64,000 nt of DNA from Verpa conica (lineage: Eukaryota; Ascomycota; Pezizomycetes; Pezizales; Morchellaceae). Position numbers and translations under genes: made by a program. Location: positions 2,170,001-2,234,000 of the forward strand of contig JAUFSD010000004.1 of assembly GCA_033030425.1 (NCBI GenBank), written 5' to 3'. Under the pieces are notes generated by a model, which was not told the DNA's origin, did not search any database, and worked only from the letters and a program-made list of their open reading frames with translations. Positions 21,937 through 33,756 of the stretch are shown here, in pieces (within the stretch, counting starts at the first letter, position 1; every line of letters begins with the position of its first letter).

Positions 21937-24240
21937 AATTTTGGAGCGAGGTACCGAGGTTATATCTAAACACAGATAATACCGACGTCAGGTTATTTTA
22001 GGTACCAGGGATTCTTAGAAGATAGACTTACCAACAGTAGCTATACAATTCGGTAGGCTATCTAGAGGATTCAATCCTGTTCTCCCCTATAGAAAAAATA
22101 GCCTATCCCCCTAGGGGGGCTCGGTGCCGGGTCTGTGGGTGGGTACTGAAAAGCGAAAAGCGTCCAGAGCCTGCGTTGTTGAGTATCAGTATCGTCTCAA
22201 GTTAGAAATGAGGCCTTCGAAAGATCTCTAGCCTCTCAGAATTCATCAGATTTGTGTATCGAGGGTTAAGATAGAGGGATTAATTCTTATAGTACCTCCT
22301 AGCTGCCACTAGCCAGAGCCTCTAACAGCTTAGCAAGCTTTCAGGCCCCCTCTATCCCAACAAGGTTGAAACCACCGGTAAATCCCAGGGGTCGATATAG
22401 AAGTTGTAATATGTAATAATTGCGGGGCTATAAGCAAAGTATGGATAATGTCTTGCTATTTAAATGTCATGTCGTTTAGGCTGCCTGAACCATATTGTCC
22501 TGTATTTGTGTACAAAACTGTTATAGGAAATATTTCTCTATAGAAAGCTCTCTTGTAGATTTGAGGCTCCATACAAATGCCGCCAGCAAGGCAGCGTGCT
22601 CCAACTACCTCGGGGCCGGGCGGATTTTCAAATTCAGCGTAAACACAGCCTCGATAAGCAAAATGACGCCTGAGGAATATTTGTTGGCCCTGCATCGCTT
22701 TATCGGAAGGTATACCCGCATATGGTCAATAGGTGAAACTAAGGCAAAGAACTTTACTTAGTGGAATACCTTACTCGGCTGGTCAAGGCAGCTACGTTCC
22801 GGCTTTCTGGCGACTGGTTCGGGGGACTAGATTTCTGCAAATGATACGCTAGTATTGAAAATGCTTCTCCGATCTCTTCTACAGGAGCCTACATGCAGCG
22901 GGAGTACCCGGTGTCTCAGGTGGCATCAAGGGGCCAGCCATCGGCTCAAGTCGACGTTGCCAAGCAGCCCTTCGTGTAAGACTATAGTCAACTGCAGGAA
23001 TATGAGCTCAGTTATTAAATTAATAGTCATCAGCTTTCTGTGCTTTAGCGGACTACAGCCAAGCCAGCCCTTTCGAGCTGCCCATAGTCCCCCAGGCAGA
23101 AAATAGAATCGATATATCTTGATGTCCCCTGGCGCCTCCGGACACGACTACCGTATGATCTTATTAGATACGACCCTGTGGGGTAACATGTGTTTTTGCG
23201 AAATTGCCAACACAAAAAATAAAACAGTTTTACAGTATATAAGTACATGTATTTTTTCTTGTCCTGTGCTAGAAATTTCTATGACTCCCAACTGTTCTAG
23301 GACGTGTCAACACGTACCACCCCTGCTATCGTGGATCGAATTTAATAGGAGTATACGGAATGGCAGCCTGAGACCTTTGCCCGTGCCCCAAAACTCTGAC
23401 CACCATTTTCCATACCAGGAATGCGGCGTGTCAGAGGCCTCAGAGCTTGCTGATGAAACTTCGCTTAATACTAAGGCGTCCAATCACCTTCTCGGAAAAT
23501 AGCACCAGGAGAAGTCAGAGGGACACATGTTTACCAATGAGGTCCCTAATAGGTACAAAATTAATAATCAACAAAGGTGAGGCCACCCTGTTAGTTTTGA
23601 CCCAGAGTGTAATCCCGCAACCGGGCTCGATAATGGGGGCACCAGAGGACTTTTGAGCTCCTACATATTAGTAGTTTCGAATATCTGCTATAAGGAATTG
23701 TGAAGATACTGCCACTAAGTAAACCATGATACTTGCTAATATTTAGCCAGTCATTATTTACATATGATTGCCGGTTTAGCCTTACTTTTGAGTTTGGGCC
23801 ATAAGGCTCAATAAGTAGCCTTGTGCAGGGTTTCACTTATGTTGTAGGAACAAAAGCAAGTAATCTCGAAAAACTATTAGGCAATTCTGGTTTTGTAGCA
23901 TTGATCTTATGAATCATCTGTGCCAGGGAAGGCTACTCCTTCACGAAAGCAGTTTGATATCTACGATCAAACCTGGCTACAGTTTGTTATATGATGAGGT
24001 AATATCCAGACTCTATTTATCCGAGCATATGTGTTGATCTAGATCTTTGGTTTACTGGGTTATCCCCGAACCCACTTGAATGAACTCGGGGCTCAGCACG
24101 ACAATATCTGAAATCTCCGTACCCTACCGCTCAGTAGCATGATTTAATTTAATATCGATTCATTCATTCCATAATGCAGCCAACGCCTTCCGCCGGTCGC
24201 ACTAAACCACAATTAAAATAAAAGAACATAGAAATCATTT
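21937..24240. other. No gene seen
   Basis: Frames of 60-127 codons occur at 22456-23836 on both strands, but none has a convincing domain or splice partner. A purine/pyrimidine-skewed patch CCCCCTAGGGGGG lies near 22110. Confidence 0.4.
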
Positions 24241-25252
24241 TCAATAGAGTCTAACATCCGCTATATCCCCAGTACACTCGCAGTTTGCGTTACAAAGTAT
24301 CTCATGGTCCCTAAACTTCTCGTAGAATCCTTCATTCTCCGGCTCAACGCGTGGCCCGTTAAGAAAAGAAATCACCACATTAAACCCATTCATAGCATGT
24401 TCCTTGACTGTTGACTTATTTGTTGAGACATCCATATCCTCCCATACCATATCATAAGTTGCTCTTGAGTTTGTTTCCAAAATTCGCTTTGTTATCTCTT
24501 CTGTGTCGAAATCGGGAAACTCCGTTGTGGTGCCGTTAGGAGTAGTGTGTTCCGATTGGAGGAACCACGGTTTTATTGGCGGACCTTCGATAGTATGTGC
24601 GCCCCTAAAGAACTGAATAGTTGACTGAAGGAAACCAGCTGCACCCAAGTTATGAAACCCACGACTGGTTGACCGAAAGAGACTAGCTATCAACGGGGTC
24701 TGTGTCCCAAGCGCAATTAACGTCGCCCCAATCCCCATAAAGACACCCGTCATCGCCAATGACTGCAACACCGCAAACAGCGACCCGGCAGCTACTGCCC
24801 CAATCCCAGACTGCCAACCTGCAGCAATTGACCCTAGGTTTACCAAGTCAGCACGATATCTATATGAAGGAGGTGGGGTTAGTGTATACCAAGAATGGGC
24901 CCCGCTGGGCCAAACCCAATCGCTAGGGGGAGAACAATCACAAGCACACCACCGGCAATCAACGAGCAAGTAATTACAAACTCCTTTGGGTTTTCTCTCG
25001 CATAGTTGATGAGATCCTCCCACGCTTCTTTGGGATTGTTGATATAGTATTGGGTATTTTTCTGCGCTGATCTAGCGCTCTTTTTGAGGACCCAGAGGAC
25101 TTGTTCGAATACTGAGGCTACAAAACTGTTAGTTTGAGTGGGGGAAAGGGGGAGAAAGGACCATACGTATGATTGAAGTAAGATGTTATGGTTATTTGAT
25201 TATTAGAGAACGTAACAAGTGGATTTAAATAAAGAGGAGTTAAGGCATCCAT
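24241..25252 (-). CDS. Ifi-6-16 / ISG12-like membrane protein, three exons
   Basis: The last exon (24833-24241) joins the previous one (ending at 24890) across a 56-bp intron with donor GTATAC, branch-like GCTGAC and acceptor CCTAG. The join gives GFGPAGPILGSIAAGWQ followed by GAVAAGSLFAVLQSLAMTG, the Gly/Ala-rich double helix of the Ifi-6-16 (PF06140) family. A membrane helix FVITCSLIAGGVLVIVLPLA precedes it. In animals such proteins act at mitochondrial or other inner membranes; the fungal role is not known. The C-terminal 150 residues are hydrophilic and end in EILCNANCECTGD. The first exon is tentative: an ATG at 25252 can join at 25167/25125 (41-bp intron), giving about 304 residues. A truncated paralogue of the tail lies at 26048. 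Confidence 0.72.
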
Positions 25253-26047
25253 TCCTCAAGGCAGCCCCCTTGCTGTGTTGGCGTTAGGATGTCGCAGTTG
25301 TGTTTAAGACATAAATAGCTCACTAACCCTAACCCATATAAGACAAGCGGTCTATATCATACATATCGGTTAGGCCATATTTTAAGACTGGATACAACTG
25401 TTTTGTACGCACAAATAATAAACTGTTTTGAAAGGGGGTGAAAGAACATATAGCTATTGTCTATAACCGCTTCTATAAAGATTGCCATTCATAAATATTG
25501 TCTATTAAAAGCGCTTTTGATCGATAGTACTGACGCTTATCTAATAGGGTTGTAATATTTGTTCTTTTATTCCCGCAGATGCCATTAAAGTTATATCCCC
25601 TAGCTTTGGAAGCACAGGATAACGGGGGTCTTGAAAATAACCGCATTGGATAACGCCACCATGCAGGTACGACTCAAACATACCCAGATCGTCGCCTACC
25701 CGCCCAAGATAAGAGATAAGCGATAAACTACTAGTGTGGAGGTCTCATATTTTCTCTATAACTCAAGATTCTCACCGTTCCAGCTAGTAATGGACAAATA
25801 GTGTCATGAGGCACAAGTGTGGGCGCTTAGTCAGAGTAGGGGCATTTAAGCCCCCCGATAATCATCATCTTTCTAGAATAAAAATCTGTTCCTTAGTGAC
25901 CGACATTGCTCCATCGAGTCTTTGTGACCCTGAGGCATTACAACCATAATTTAATATAATATAATCCAATCCATTCCATACCATACCACGAAAAACCGTT
26001 CTCATCAATCATATCACATCATAAACAAAAAAATATACAAATAATTC
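25253..26047. other. No gene seen
   Basis: Intergenic between the Ifi-6-16 gene and its truncated copy. A telomere-like CTAACCCTAACCC lies at about 25324. Confidence 0.45.
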
Positions 26048-26330
26048 TCAAGAGAAAAGGTCAAATCGCTCTGGTGTACACTGACAATTTGCATGACAAT
26101 TTGTCTCATGGTCTGTAAACACTTCATAAAAAATTCTATTCCCCACTCTAGCTCGTGGCCCTTCATGAGTAAGAATTATCATCCTCGGATTACCCAAGGC
26201 GAATTGTCTGATATCTTCATCACTTGGGTGATTCATCATCATCCATATCATCTTGTAGGTTGCTCTTGAGTTGGTTACTAGTAGCCGCCTGACCGTGGGG
26301 TCTCCAAGATTGTCATGGTCTTACTAATGA
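26048..26330 (-). pseudogene. Truncated paralogue of the Ifi-6-16 protein's C-terminal domain
   Basis: The minus-strand frame keeps TNSRATYKMIWM..., then FYEVFTDHETNCHANCQCT. The gene at 24241 has TNSRATYDMVWE... and FYEKFRDHEILCNANCECT in the same order. Homology fades at about 26330 (VRRLLVTNSRATY), where a stop follows, and no Gly/Ala-rich membrane domain is present. It is therefore a C-terminal fragment left by duplication and truncation, in the same orientation about 1.1 kb upstream of the intact gene's start. The conserved CxAxCxC ending suggests it was a metal-binding or disulfide motif. Confidence 0.75.
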
Positions 26331-28213
26331 CGTAGTCTAGCTAAGTATTCTAAGGGCATGAATAATCTAATTATAGTAGGAAAACTAATATAAATTAACT
26401 ATTGTATTGATACTTTTCTCTATTTATCCATTTTCCTATTTTTCCATTTTTTCCATTTTTTACTTTTTATTTTTTAATTCTTAATTTCCGAATTTACTTC
26501 GTGTTGGTCACTATGGGCCTCCGTATCCGTACAGCCTTACGCAGCAAACCTCTCAAATAACGGCCGATACAAAAATGCGTTAAATGCGTCTTTATAGGGG
26601 ATACCAACAGAAGGGGCTGGGAGATCCCCCATCCTCAGCTACTACTTTCTAGGGTACCTTAACCGAAAAAAGCAGACCTAAAAGACCGGTACATTACCGC
26701 GATACAACGGAGTGGCAAGATACATACCTATCAGTACGAAAGAATTCGAGAACTGAAGCAGTGAATCCTGATGCGCAAATAGCTCACTAGCCTAACCCGG
26801 TGCGCACGATCTACACCCTGTATATTGAGGAATCTGTTATGTATTCTCTGGAGCCTCCCAGCTAGCAGCCCTATTATTCCTCTCATTATTCCGTCTCCCA
26901 GCGTTGGTGGTTACTACAGGAGCAGACCCCGCAATCACTACTCCCCTGCCCATCTGGGCAAGCCATACATTTGTGTCTCTCCGATGCCGCTCTACATCTC
27001 GAGCCTGTTCGTATACTCTCTTCCGATATTCGAAAACTAATGCCTCCCCACAGTTGCATATTGCAAGCTAATATAGTGATTCCCGGTATAGGGTTAGGGT
27101 TCAGCACATTTAAACAGATAGCTTTCGGAAAGGCTAGTACACTCCTGGAATATATAGATTAGGGGATATAATAGACCATCATATATGACTTAGTGCATTT
27201 CACGCATATCTAAACACCCTACTATAAGCTCAGGTTGTAGTATGTTCCCGGTTACTTGGTTGGCTTAGATAAGCGCCAAGGGCAGCAGTGTCTACAAACT
27301 GGCCCTCTACACTTCTTCGCTATATAACATTAATAGAATAATGGTGCTATAGGCATCCATTGTACACACTATCATAGTCCCGGGGGATACTTCAGAATCC
27401 ACTGTCAATAATTTAATTCCTTTGTTCCATCACCACTTATTACGCTCCAGAGGGGGTTTAACATCACATAGTCCGGCAAAGCTGACCACCGGAGTGGGGC
27501 CACGTTAGTATAGCAGTAGTTATGGTATACTTAATGTAGCGAAAAGACAAGCCTTCAAGGTTAACCCAAGACATAGACCTAAATTATCGATGTTCAAAAG
27601 TTCTTACATGTTATTCGGTGAGCCACCGCCACCACCTCCGCCACTTTAGCCCCCACTAGCCGGGTGTAAGCCAAGGCACGCTCTAAGGCAAGTGACGCAT
27701 GAGATTACATGTACGATTTTGATTAATGATGACTAGCTACATTTGAGTGCTCTTTCATAGCACTAGTGCCAAGACCAGTGCCAAGAGAGCACGTGATTTG
27801 CTCCCACCGGGGGTCAGCATTACTTGATTATGGGGCACCACGTTTCCCCCCTTGCTTGACCATGGCATGGATCAGACGCCGAATCAACTGAGGGCAAACC
27901 CTACACATACTGGCGGAACTGGCACTGAAAGGGGTAATAGGGATCACAGCTAAAGTGCGTGCCATGAGGCGCGCAAATACCTAAAGCTAATAGTTTCTAC
28001 GCGCAACAGCTGGGGAGGTATGATAGTTGAGTATCCGCGTGGACTGGTTTGTGAAAACTGTAACATCACTCGGGCTGAATGCGAGACGAGGCGAGGGACT
28101 TGTCAACCGCCATTGCACTACAGTTTAATTTCGACCGGGCGGTACAACACTGCCTAGCCTACATCTCACTACAAAAACACGAGTCAAAACATCCTTCAAA
28201 ACACATTTTAAGC
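26331..28213. other. No gene seen
   Basis: Starts with a very T-rich patch (26400-26490). No supported coding frame. A telomere-like GGGTTAGGGTT lies at about 27091. Confidence 0.45.
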
Positions 28214-28221
28214 CCGAATAC

Positions 28222-28326
28222 CAGAGGTTTAAATGGGCCGGCCCAGCAATCACCATACTAAATCAATTATTGGGCCAGGCCGGGCCACCCTAGTCTTCAG
28301 CCCGGGCCGGCCCATTTAAACCTCTG
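28222..28326. mobile_element. 105-bp hAT-type MITE with 8-bp target duplication
   Basis: The element begins CAGAGGTTTAAATGGGCC and ends with the exact complement, giving 20-plus bp perfect inverted ends (hAT-type CAGxG start). It is flanked on both sides by CCGAATAC (28214-28221 and 28327-28334), the 8-bp duplication typical of hAT insertion. The interior is only about 60 bp and non-coding. Perfect ends and perfect duplication suggest a fairly recent insertion. Confidence 0.93.
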
Positions 28327-28549
28327 CCGAATACTGAAATTTATCGAACCAGATAAAGGCATATGTCATTGCGGAATAGTAATTTGACAGAAAGTAAAGT
28401 TCCTAACACGGGGAAGCAGGTCATATATCAGTACGTTGCAAGGAAGTACAAATAGGGTAAATCAATCAAAATAATAAAGAGAGTACAGTAATGAAAGAAA
28501 GAAAAGTAAACTAACTGATCCGCTGCTGGAGACACGGTTTCGTCGAGAC

Positions 28550-30695
28550 CTAAGTCTTAGTACCTTCAAAGTGTAAGCTGACATAGTCGAAATCCGATAC
28601 AATCTTAGACCATATACTAGCCGACATGAAAAGCCCAAAATTTATGAGAAAAATCTGCGTCGCTAGACGGCAATACTCAGTGTTCCCAGTTACCTTGGTA
28701 GACGCGCCGGCTACAAGTGCGAGAACAGTAAACGCCCAAATGAAACCAAGAAATCGCCCGATACCCCTAGGACACCCCTTAGACATTGGAACGCTCGGGG
28801 TTGTGCCTGGAGCGATACAATCCTTACTGCCAACTCTATATCCAGCGCAGTACCTGTAATCGAGGGTTACACTCTCCAAAAGTACATGAGGCATCCCTGC
28901 TAGAATAGTGCGGATTGCCTGTAGCTCGGTAGAATTTTCGTACTCGATAATTGTCAACCCGAGGATTCTTTCCATCCAGAAACAAAAATAAATGCTATAC
29001 GTTCTCGACAGAACGATGACGGTGGCAAATGCAACAACGAATACAGCAGTGCGCACGAGGTCGCCGTCATATGTACTACCAAAAATAAAGGTCATGAGGA
29101 TAAGAAGCAAAGCCTGGACATAACCCGCAAGTATGTGACGTAACGGTTCTAGGTCATCAGTTCGTTTTTTGGTTGAGTTTCGGAGTACTACAACCATTGG
29201 ATGCGGTTTAAACTGGCTCCTCATCACATGCTTGAACACTGCAACGATACTTGAAGAAGAGAGAAGTAATCTGTGTAGTGATTAGCTAGCTATGATATAG
29301 TTTGATAAAGGCTTACGGGGTAGTAATTTACCGGAATGTGGACCTGAGATAAAATATTGTATAGATGCTCTGTAGAAGCAGAGTTGCCAAGTAGTGGACT
29401 CGTGATCGATATATCGGGGGTGGTTTTTTCGCCACTGAACAATCGTCGCAGATCTGCGGTTGGATAGACGAGGGCAACGGACTCAGGTGGAAAACCTCAT
29501 GCCCAGTTATAAATGAAGAATGAATAAGTATGCAGAATATACAAGTTGATAGTGCCGCAACCCCCAGATAAACGCCGAAAACGCCGCTAGTGCTACCATT
29601 CGAGCCGCGACATGCCCAGATGATTGTGACCTTATCAATCCGTGGTATAAGTACCACCAGGAAATAAAGGAACGTATTTTGGAGAATAAGAAATGAGACC
29701 TGCACTCCATATAAATATAACCGGCCTGATCGCTGTTTGTCGTCCAACACATTAGCCAGGAGGCACCGTAAAGCTTGAGAGCTTACATCCTCCTCGGTAC
29801 ACTGTGTCTTAGTAGTTACCGACCCAAGTTTCGCTTGCTCACCGAATGATTCTGTGATATCTTCTGGTTGATAAAGTTTATAAAGCGCGAGGGTTTCGTG
29901 TTCTTGCTGTGAAACTTTGGTTGGGGTTCCTAGGTCAGGAGCTTGAAGGTCCTCTGCTCTCCCTTGGTTTGGCGATATCAATGGCGTAGTGGAACTGACT
30001 AGGTGGGGAGTATCATCGGTGTGCTCTGCGTTTGAAGTATTGAGCCCGGGGGTGTTTCCAGTATCCCTTGGGTGTTGGGTCGGTACGGATCTGCCTGTTA
30101 ATGTCTTAGCATAGGTCCAACAACCACCCGACATCTTTGTATATATGTGGTTTAGTCAAAAACCTGCTGGATACTTATACTGACCGTAGAGTAAAATTGT
30201 GGCCTCAGTACATAAATCCTTGACTCTTAATATTCTATCATTAGGGATGGTCGATACAGACGCAATACGGACCCCGAATGTCATGCCCGCAGTCAAGGCG
30301 GCCCCGAAAGTCGAAAAGTAGCTCAAAGAACTAATCTTTGCAGTCGGAAATGGTGAGAACGCCATCAAAGCTGGAACCAACGTCATGATTGTAGTAGCTA
30401 CTGCCGAAGCGGCCTTGTCGATCTCCGATCTCTCTTCTAGCTCAGAATTGTTTTCCTCTTTACACTTCCTCGGGAGAAGTAGCTCAAGACCACCGGGTAG
30501 AGAAATCCATTGGGTGTTGATGATGGAAAGAATGGTAGTGTATAGGGCCAAGATGAAAACTGCGAGGTTGACCAGGTGTATTGTGAATGTCAGTACACGG
30601 TAGCGACCCTGGAGTTCTCAGCCCCTGCTCTCTAAGCATACAACTATAGTACCTACACCTTTTGAGGGGGGATCCGCTTGACAGGTAGCCTTCAT
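28550..30695 (-). pseudogene. Fungal multi-pass membrane protein gene with two in-frame TGA codons
   Basis: From the ATG at 30695 one frame stays protein-like to 29332. It then joins across a 61-bp intron (29271-29331, donor GTAAAT, acceptor ACACAG) to 29270-28550. The product has membrane segments (TFTIHLVNLAVFILALYTT, TIMTLVPALMAFSPFP, later FLILQNTFLYFLVVL, AGYVQALLLILMTFIFGSTY, SIYFCFWMERILG) and matches an uncharacterised fungal membrane family. Two stops interrupt the frame, both TGA: 30620-30618 (after residue 25) and 30158-30156. Sequence on both sides of each stop is family-like and in the same frame, so each could be a former Trp codon. Alternatively short introns remove them: 48 bp ending at CCAG before the first TM helix, or 30091-30180 for the second. 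A downstream ATG at 30134 would give 507 residues. Confidence 0.6.
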
Positions 30696-32170
30696 ACTAT
30701 AATTGTAAATACCATGTCAGTGCATATTTAAAAGTAGTTCACGGTGCTTGTACCTTTTGCTATTCATTGATAAAGTCGTTGAAAGTATGGCTCCAACGTC
30801 TCCGTTTCGCCAAGTGATAGTTTTAAAGCCGTAGGGAAATAGGAAATTTGGCGGTGGCTTGATTATATAAAAGGCAAGATATTTGCAGCTACTCTTGTTG
30901 TTGATTATAGTGACTCTTGATGGAGTGACTATAATATAAGATTTTTTAGTGTTAGCTTACGACACCAGGTATCTGCGTTTCCAACCTTAATATTACTGGT
31001 GTGTTATAGGCCCCTCATTGCCAACACAGCTGATGTGACCTGTTATATCCCGGTGAGGCTGCCAAGTTTTCAAGTTTTTTCATCCGCCAGCCTGAAATTT
31101 GTTGCGTATGAAGCCACCCCCACATTGAGGGGGGCAGCTTTGTTCACCGGGTTGTGTGGTACAATATTCTCCGCAGAGAGTTGCCAGTGATATCGCTTCT
31201 AGCTACGGTAACCGAAAGTGGTGAGGCCGGGGTAAACACAGCAATTACCAGGAACCAGGATCAGATGGATTATAGCCGCATCTCGATATGCCGCATGTCA
31301 ATAATCCAGAGGATCTCGTACGGGACAGAAAGGAATCCGTCATATTGAGATCCAGCATCACGAGGTACCACTGTAAATGGCCCGTGCTAATTATCCTAGC
31401 GATGAGCATTTGGGGTGATCCTTGGGAGGCTTAGAGTTAAATAGCGGAAAGAGGGGTGTTTTCACTACCGCATCGGTGGGGAATACGGTTTTGAGTTGGA
31501 AGTGCTACCGAGTTGGTCAAAAGGTCCTGTAACACGACCGACTTAATCTAGGATGTTCCAGAATACCCCACTAATGCCATACCGAGAACACCCCGCCTTC
31601 CCGTACTGTAGTCTAGAGAGCGTATTTGGGGTGAGCCTTGAAAGTCGTTTTGTTACATGAGAGATCTTCACGTGATGACCAGATCTATTTACATGTTCCA
31701 TGAAAATACACATACACAGTTGAAGAAGAACTAAAATATATTGACAAGTTCAGGCCCCATAGGAGTAATGGGTTATACATTTATACTTCCAGTATAATGC
31801 CCTTGAAAGAATGGTTGGCTACACAAAAGTAAGTACCAGCCTTGCATGGGGGTCTATAATAAACAGTCCGGCAAACGGATAAGAATCTGAAGACAGCAAA
31901 GAAGTATAAATATCGACAGTTGAAAATAAGTAAGTTTAGTGTGAGGTTTGTAAAATGAAACAATTCAATAAATGCATGGAGTGTAGGCGAGAGTCTTTAG
32001 GGTGAAAGAAATTTTCACGGATAGTAACGGTGAGTCATAGCAACGATGTGAAACTTTGAGATGCGACTAAAGCCGCTTCACCTAGGCACCCACTGAGACC
32101 CGCCGTTACAGCCTCTGTTGAAGGATGAGTAAGAAAATAGTCTCTGGTGCGGCTCTATTGATGTATTGTA
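30696..32170. other. No gene seen
   Basis: No supported frame on either strand. Includes the likely promoter of the minus-strand membrane-protein gene. Confidence 0.45.
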
Positions 32171-32425
32171 CTTGTCCACCAGCATAAGAACCCGGAAACA
32201 GGTGGTGCGCACGGAGATGTCTCGGAGCTACAGATTCACCTGAAACATACAAATAAGGTAGATAACTAGCTATGATTCCCAATATTAAACAGGTTCAGGA
32301 AGATTACATTACCAAGAATGGCATATAATTCAATACATGATACCGAAATGTATACCACTAATCTACTCCCCGGTCGTGCCAGTGCGTACCCCTCCTGTTT
32401 CCGGGTTCTTATGCTGGCGGACAGG
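32171..32425. mobile_element. TA-flanked MITE, copy B (255 bp)
   Basis: Same element as 9448-9720: identical CTTGTCCACCAGCATAAGAA end, TATGATTCCCAATATTAAAC in the interior and GGTTCTTATGCTGGCGGACA at the far end. TA lies on both sides (32169-32170 and 32426-32427). It is shorter because it lacks the extra AAATAAGGC units and a few bases near the right end. Substitutions between copies are scattered and often transitions. Both copies lie in the same orientation. Confidence 0.88.
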
Positions 32426-32976
32426 TAGAGAGTGACCAGCCTCCAAGATTCACTTATAACCAGGTGTCATGAACGCTGAGTTATCTCCTCTCTTGGCATC
32501 CTATTTCAGCACAGACGCTTCTCTTTGTTTCATCATCAATAAAACTTTTTTTTTAATTATATAAGCTGTGCCGTGAACCGTATTTGAACCGGGATCTATA
32601 AAACTAACATGGGATATCATTGCCGTCCAGGGGTGTCTCCAGATAACTTTATTTCAACCCCACCGCGAAAGCGGGTTTAGCCAGTTAATTCAGTTTTGAA
32701 GATGGAACTGGTCCCATAGTTTTTCTGTGGTGACCCATAGACTGAAGATCTCTGCTGTTTTATCGTCATACCCTAACCCTAGTACTCTACCCCTAAAGAC
32801 ACTCATAGTAGAACTTGAAGAGAATGAAATTACCAATGCCTATACCAGTCTGATCGTAACAAATACCAATTCCACCACTACAGCTCGAAACAAGAAAACT
32901 CCCTCACGCATAATTTGACCAATATTTATTCTTATGTAATTGATGGTTCGTCTTTATCTCTAGTTTGCAACATCAC
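32426..32976. other. No gene seen
   Basis: Contains a telomere-like CCCTAACCCTAG at about 32772. A stretch at about 32565-32600 resembles the 3' half of a tRNA on the minus strand but does not fold as a whole tRNA (see rejected items). Confidence 0.4.
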
Positions 32977-33756
32977 CTAGCTAACCATAAATGACCTATG
33001 AAATGTATACAAATCCTCAAACAACTTTTGCATTTGTGGACCATCATAATTCGTCGAACTGCTAAACCCTACGATGACAACTCTCTTAGTCCACAGCTTC
33101 CCTAATTCTTGGTGTAAGATCATATTCTGCCCGCACAAGTTGCCATGCGCCACACCGCACTCATTTATCCTATCGACAGCCCTCGTACCCCAGCTATGTA
33201 AGAATGCCAGCCGATCCCTCGCCCAGCGCTTTTCCTCATCCGAAAGCAGATGGTATGCATCACGAATAGAAGATACCGTAGTTCCAGGGTAGATAAATTC
33301 CATTAACAGCATCGAGCAAGCGTTCGCAGGAGTACCATAGATTATCCACTCTCCATAGAAAAAGGGCATTTCCGCTCCCTGCACGTCTTTGCATTTGTTG
33401 TATGCCTGGGTTTCTCTCGCGAGGTAATGAGGGCCCCAACCACCTAAGCGGCAGAACTTTCCGACCCAGCGAGCGGGGTTGTCTGGGTTGTGGCAGTCGA
33501 GCAAGATGGCAACGTTGCGGGTAATGACTCTTTCGATATACATGGTAATGGTTATTTTACCAGAAGAGCTGGTTGTTGCCGACGGCATTTGGGCATGGCG
33601 TCGGGGCTGGTGTCTACCATAGGGGAAGATGTACGGTTGATCCGGTATTGGGGGATGTTGGATAAGATCACCCTTTGCCTCGAGTGTGACCTGTGTATGA
33701 AGGTTCCAGCGAATATAGGATGAGATGGTAGAGCTCGCGGGGTTTGTACTTGTCAT
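32977..33756 (-). CDS. Kinase-fold protein, probably catalytically degenerate
   Basis: 259 residues from the ATG at 33756. The middle holds WVGKFCRLGGWG and RETQAY, which fit the small-lobe Lys and helix-C Glu of a protein-kinase-like fold, then LLMEFI at the hinge. The catalytic loop reads VAHGNLCGQNMIL: the H-G-D/H-R-D aspartate is Asn here, though the later Asn is kept. The metal-binding DFG position reads VGFSS, so that aspartate is missing too. Small fungal proteins of this kind are common and usually annotated as protein-kinase-like. With both key aspartates replaced, a pseudokinase or a damaged copy is likely. The frame itself is uninterrupted. Confidence 0.65.
   Translation of the reverse strand: MTSTNPASSTISSYIRWNLHTQVTLEAKGDLIQHPPIPDQPYIFPYGRHQPRRHAQMPSATTSSSGKITITMYIERVITRNVAILLDCHNPDNPARWVGKFCRLGGWGPHYLARETQAYNKCKDVQGAEMPFFYGEWIIYGTPANACSMLLMEFIYPGTTVSSIRDAYHLLSDEEKRWARDRLAFLHSWGTRAVDRINECGVAHGNLCGQNMILHQELGKLWTKRVVIVGFSSSTNYDGPQMQKLFEDLYTFHRSFMVS

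Noticed and set aside
22456..23836. Cluster of short frames on both strands
   Set aside because: They overlap in conflicting frames, lack splice partners and show no recognisable motif.
28550..30695. TGA read as tryptophan in this genome
   Set aside because: The glucan lyase gene and others end in TGA at the expected C-terminus. Two local nonsense changes or small introns are simpler.
32540..32640. tRNA-like B-box (GGTTCAAATAC) followed by TTCACGGC on the minus strand
   Set aside because: No matching acceptor-stem 5' half at the right distance, a poor T stem and no terminator T run. At most it is a decayed tRNA-derived fragment.
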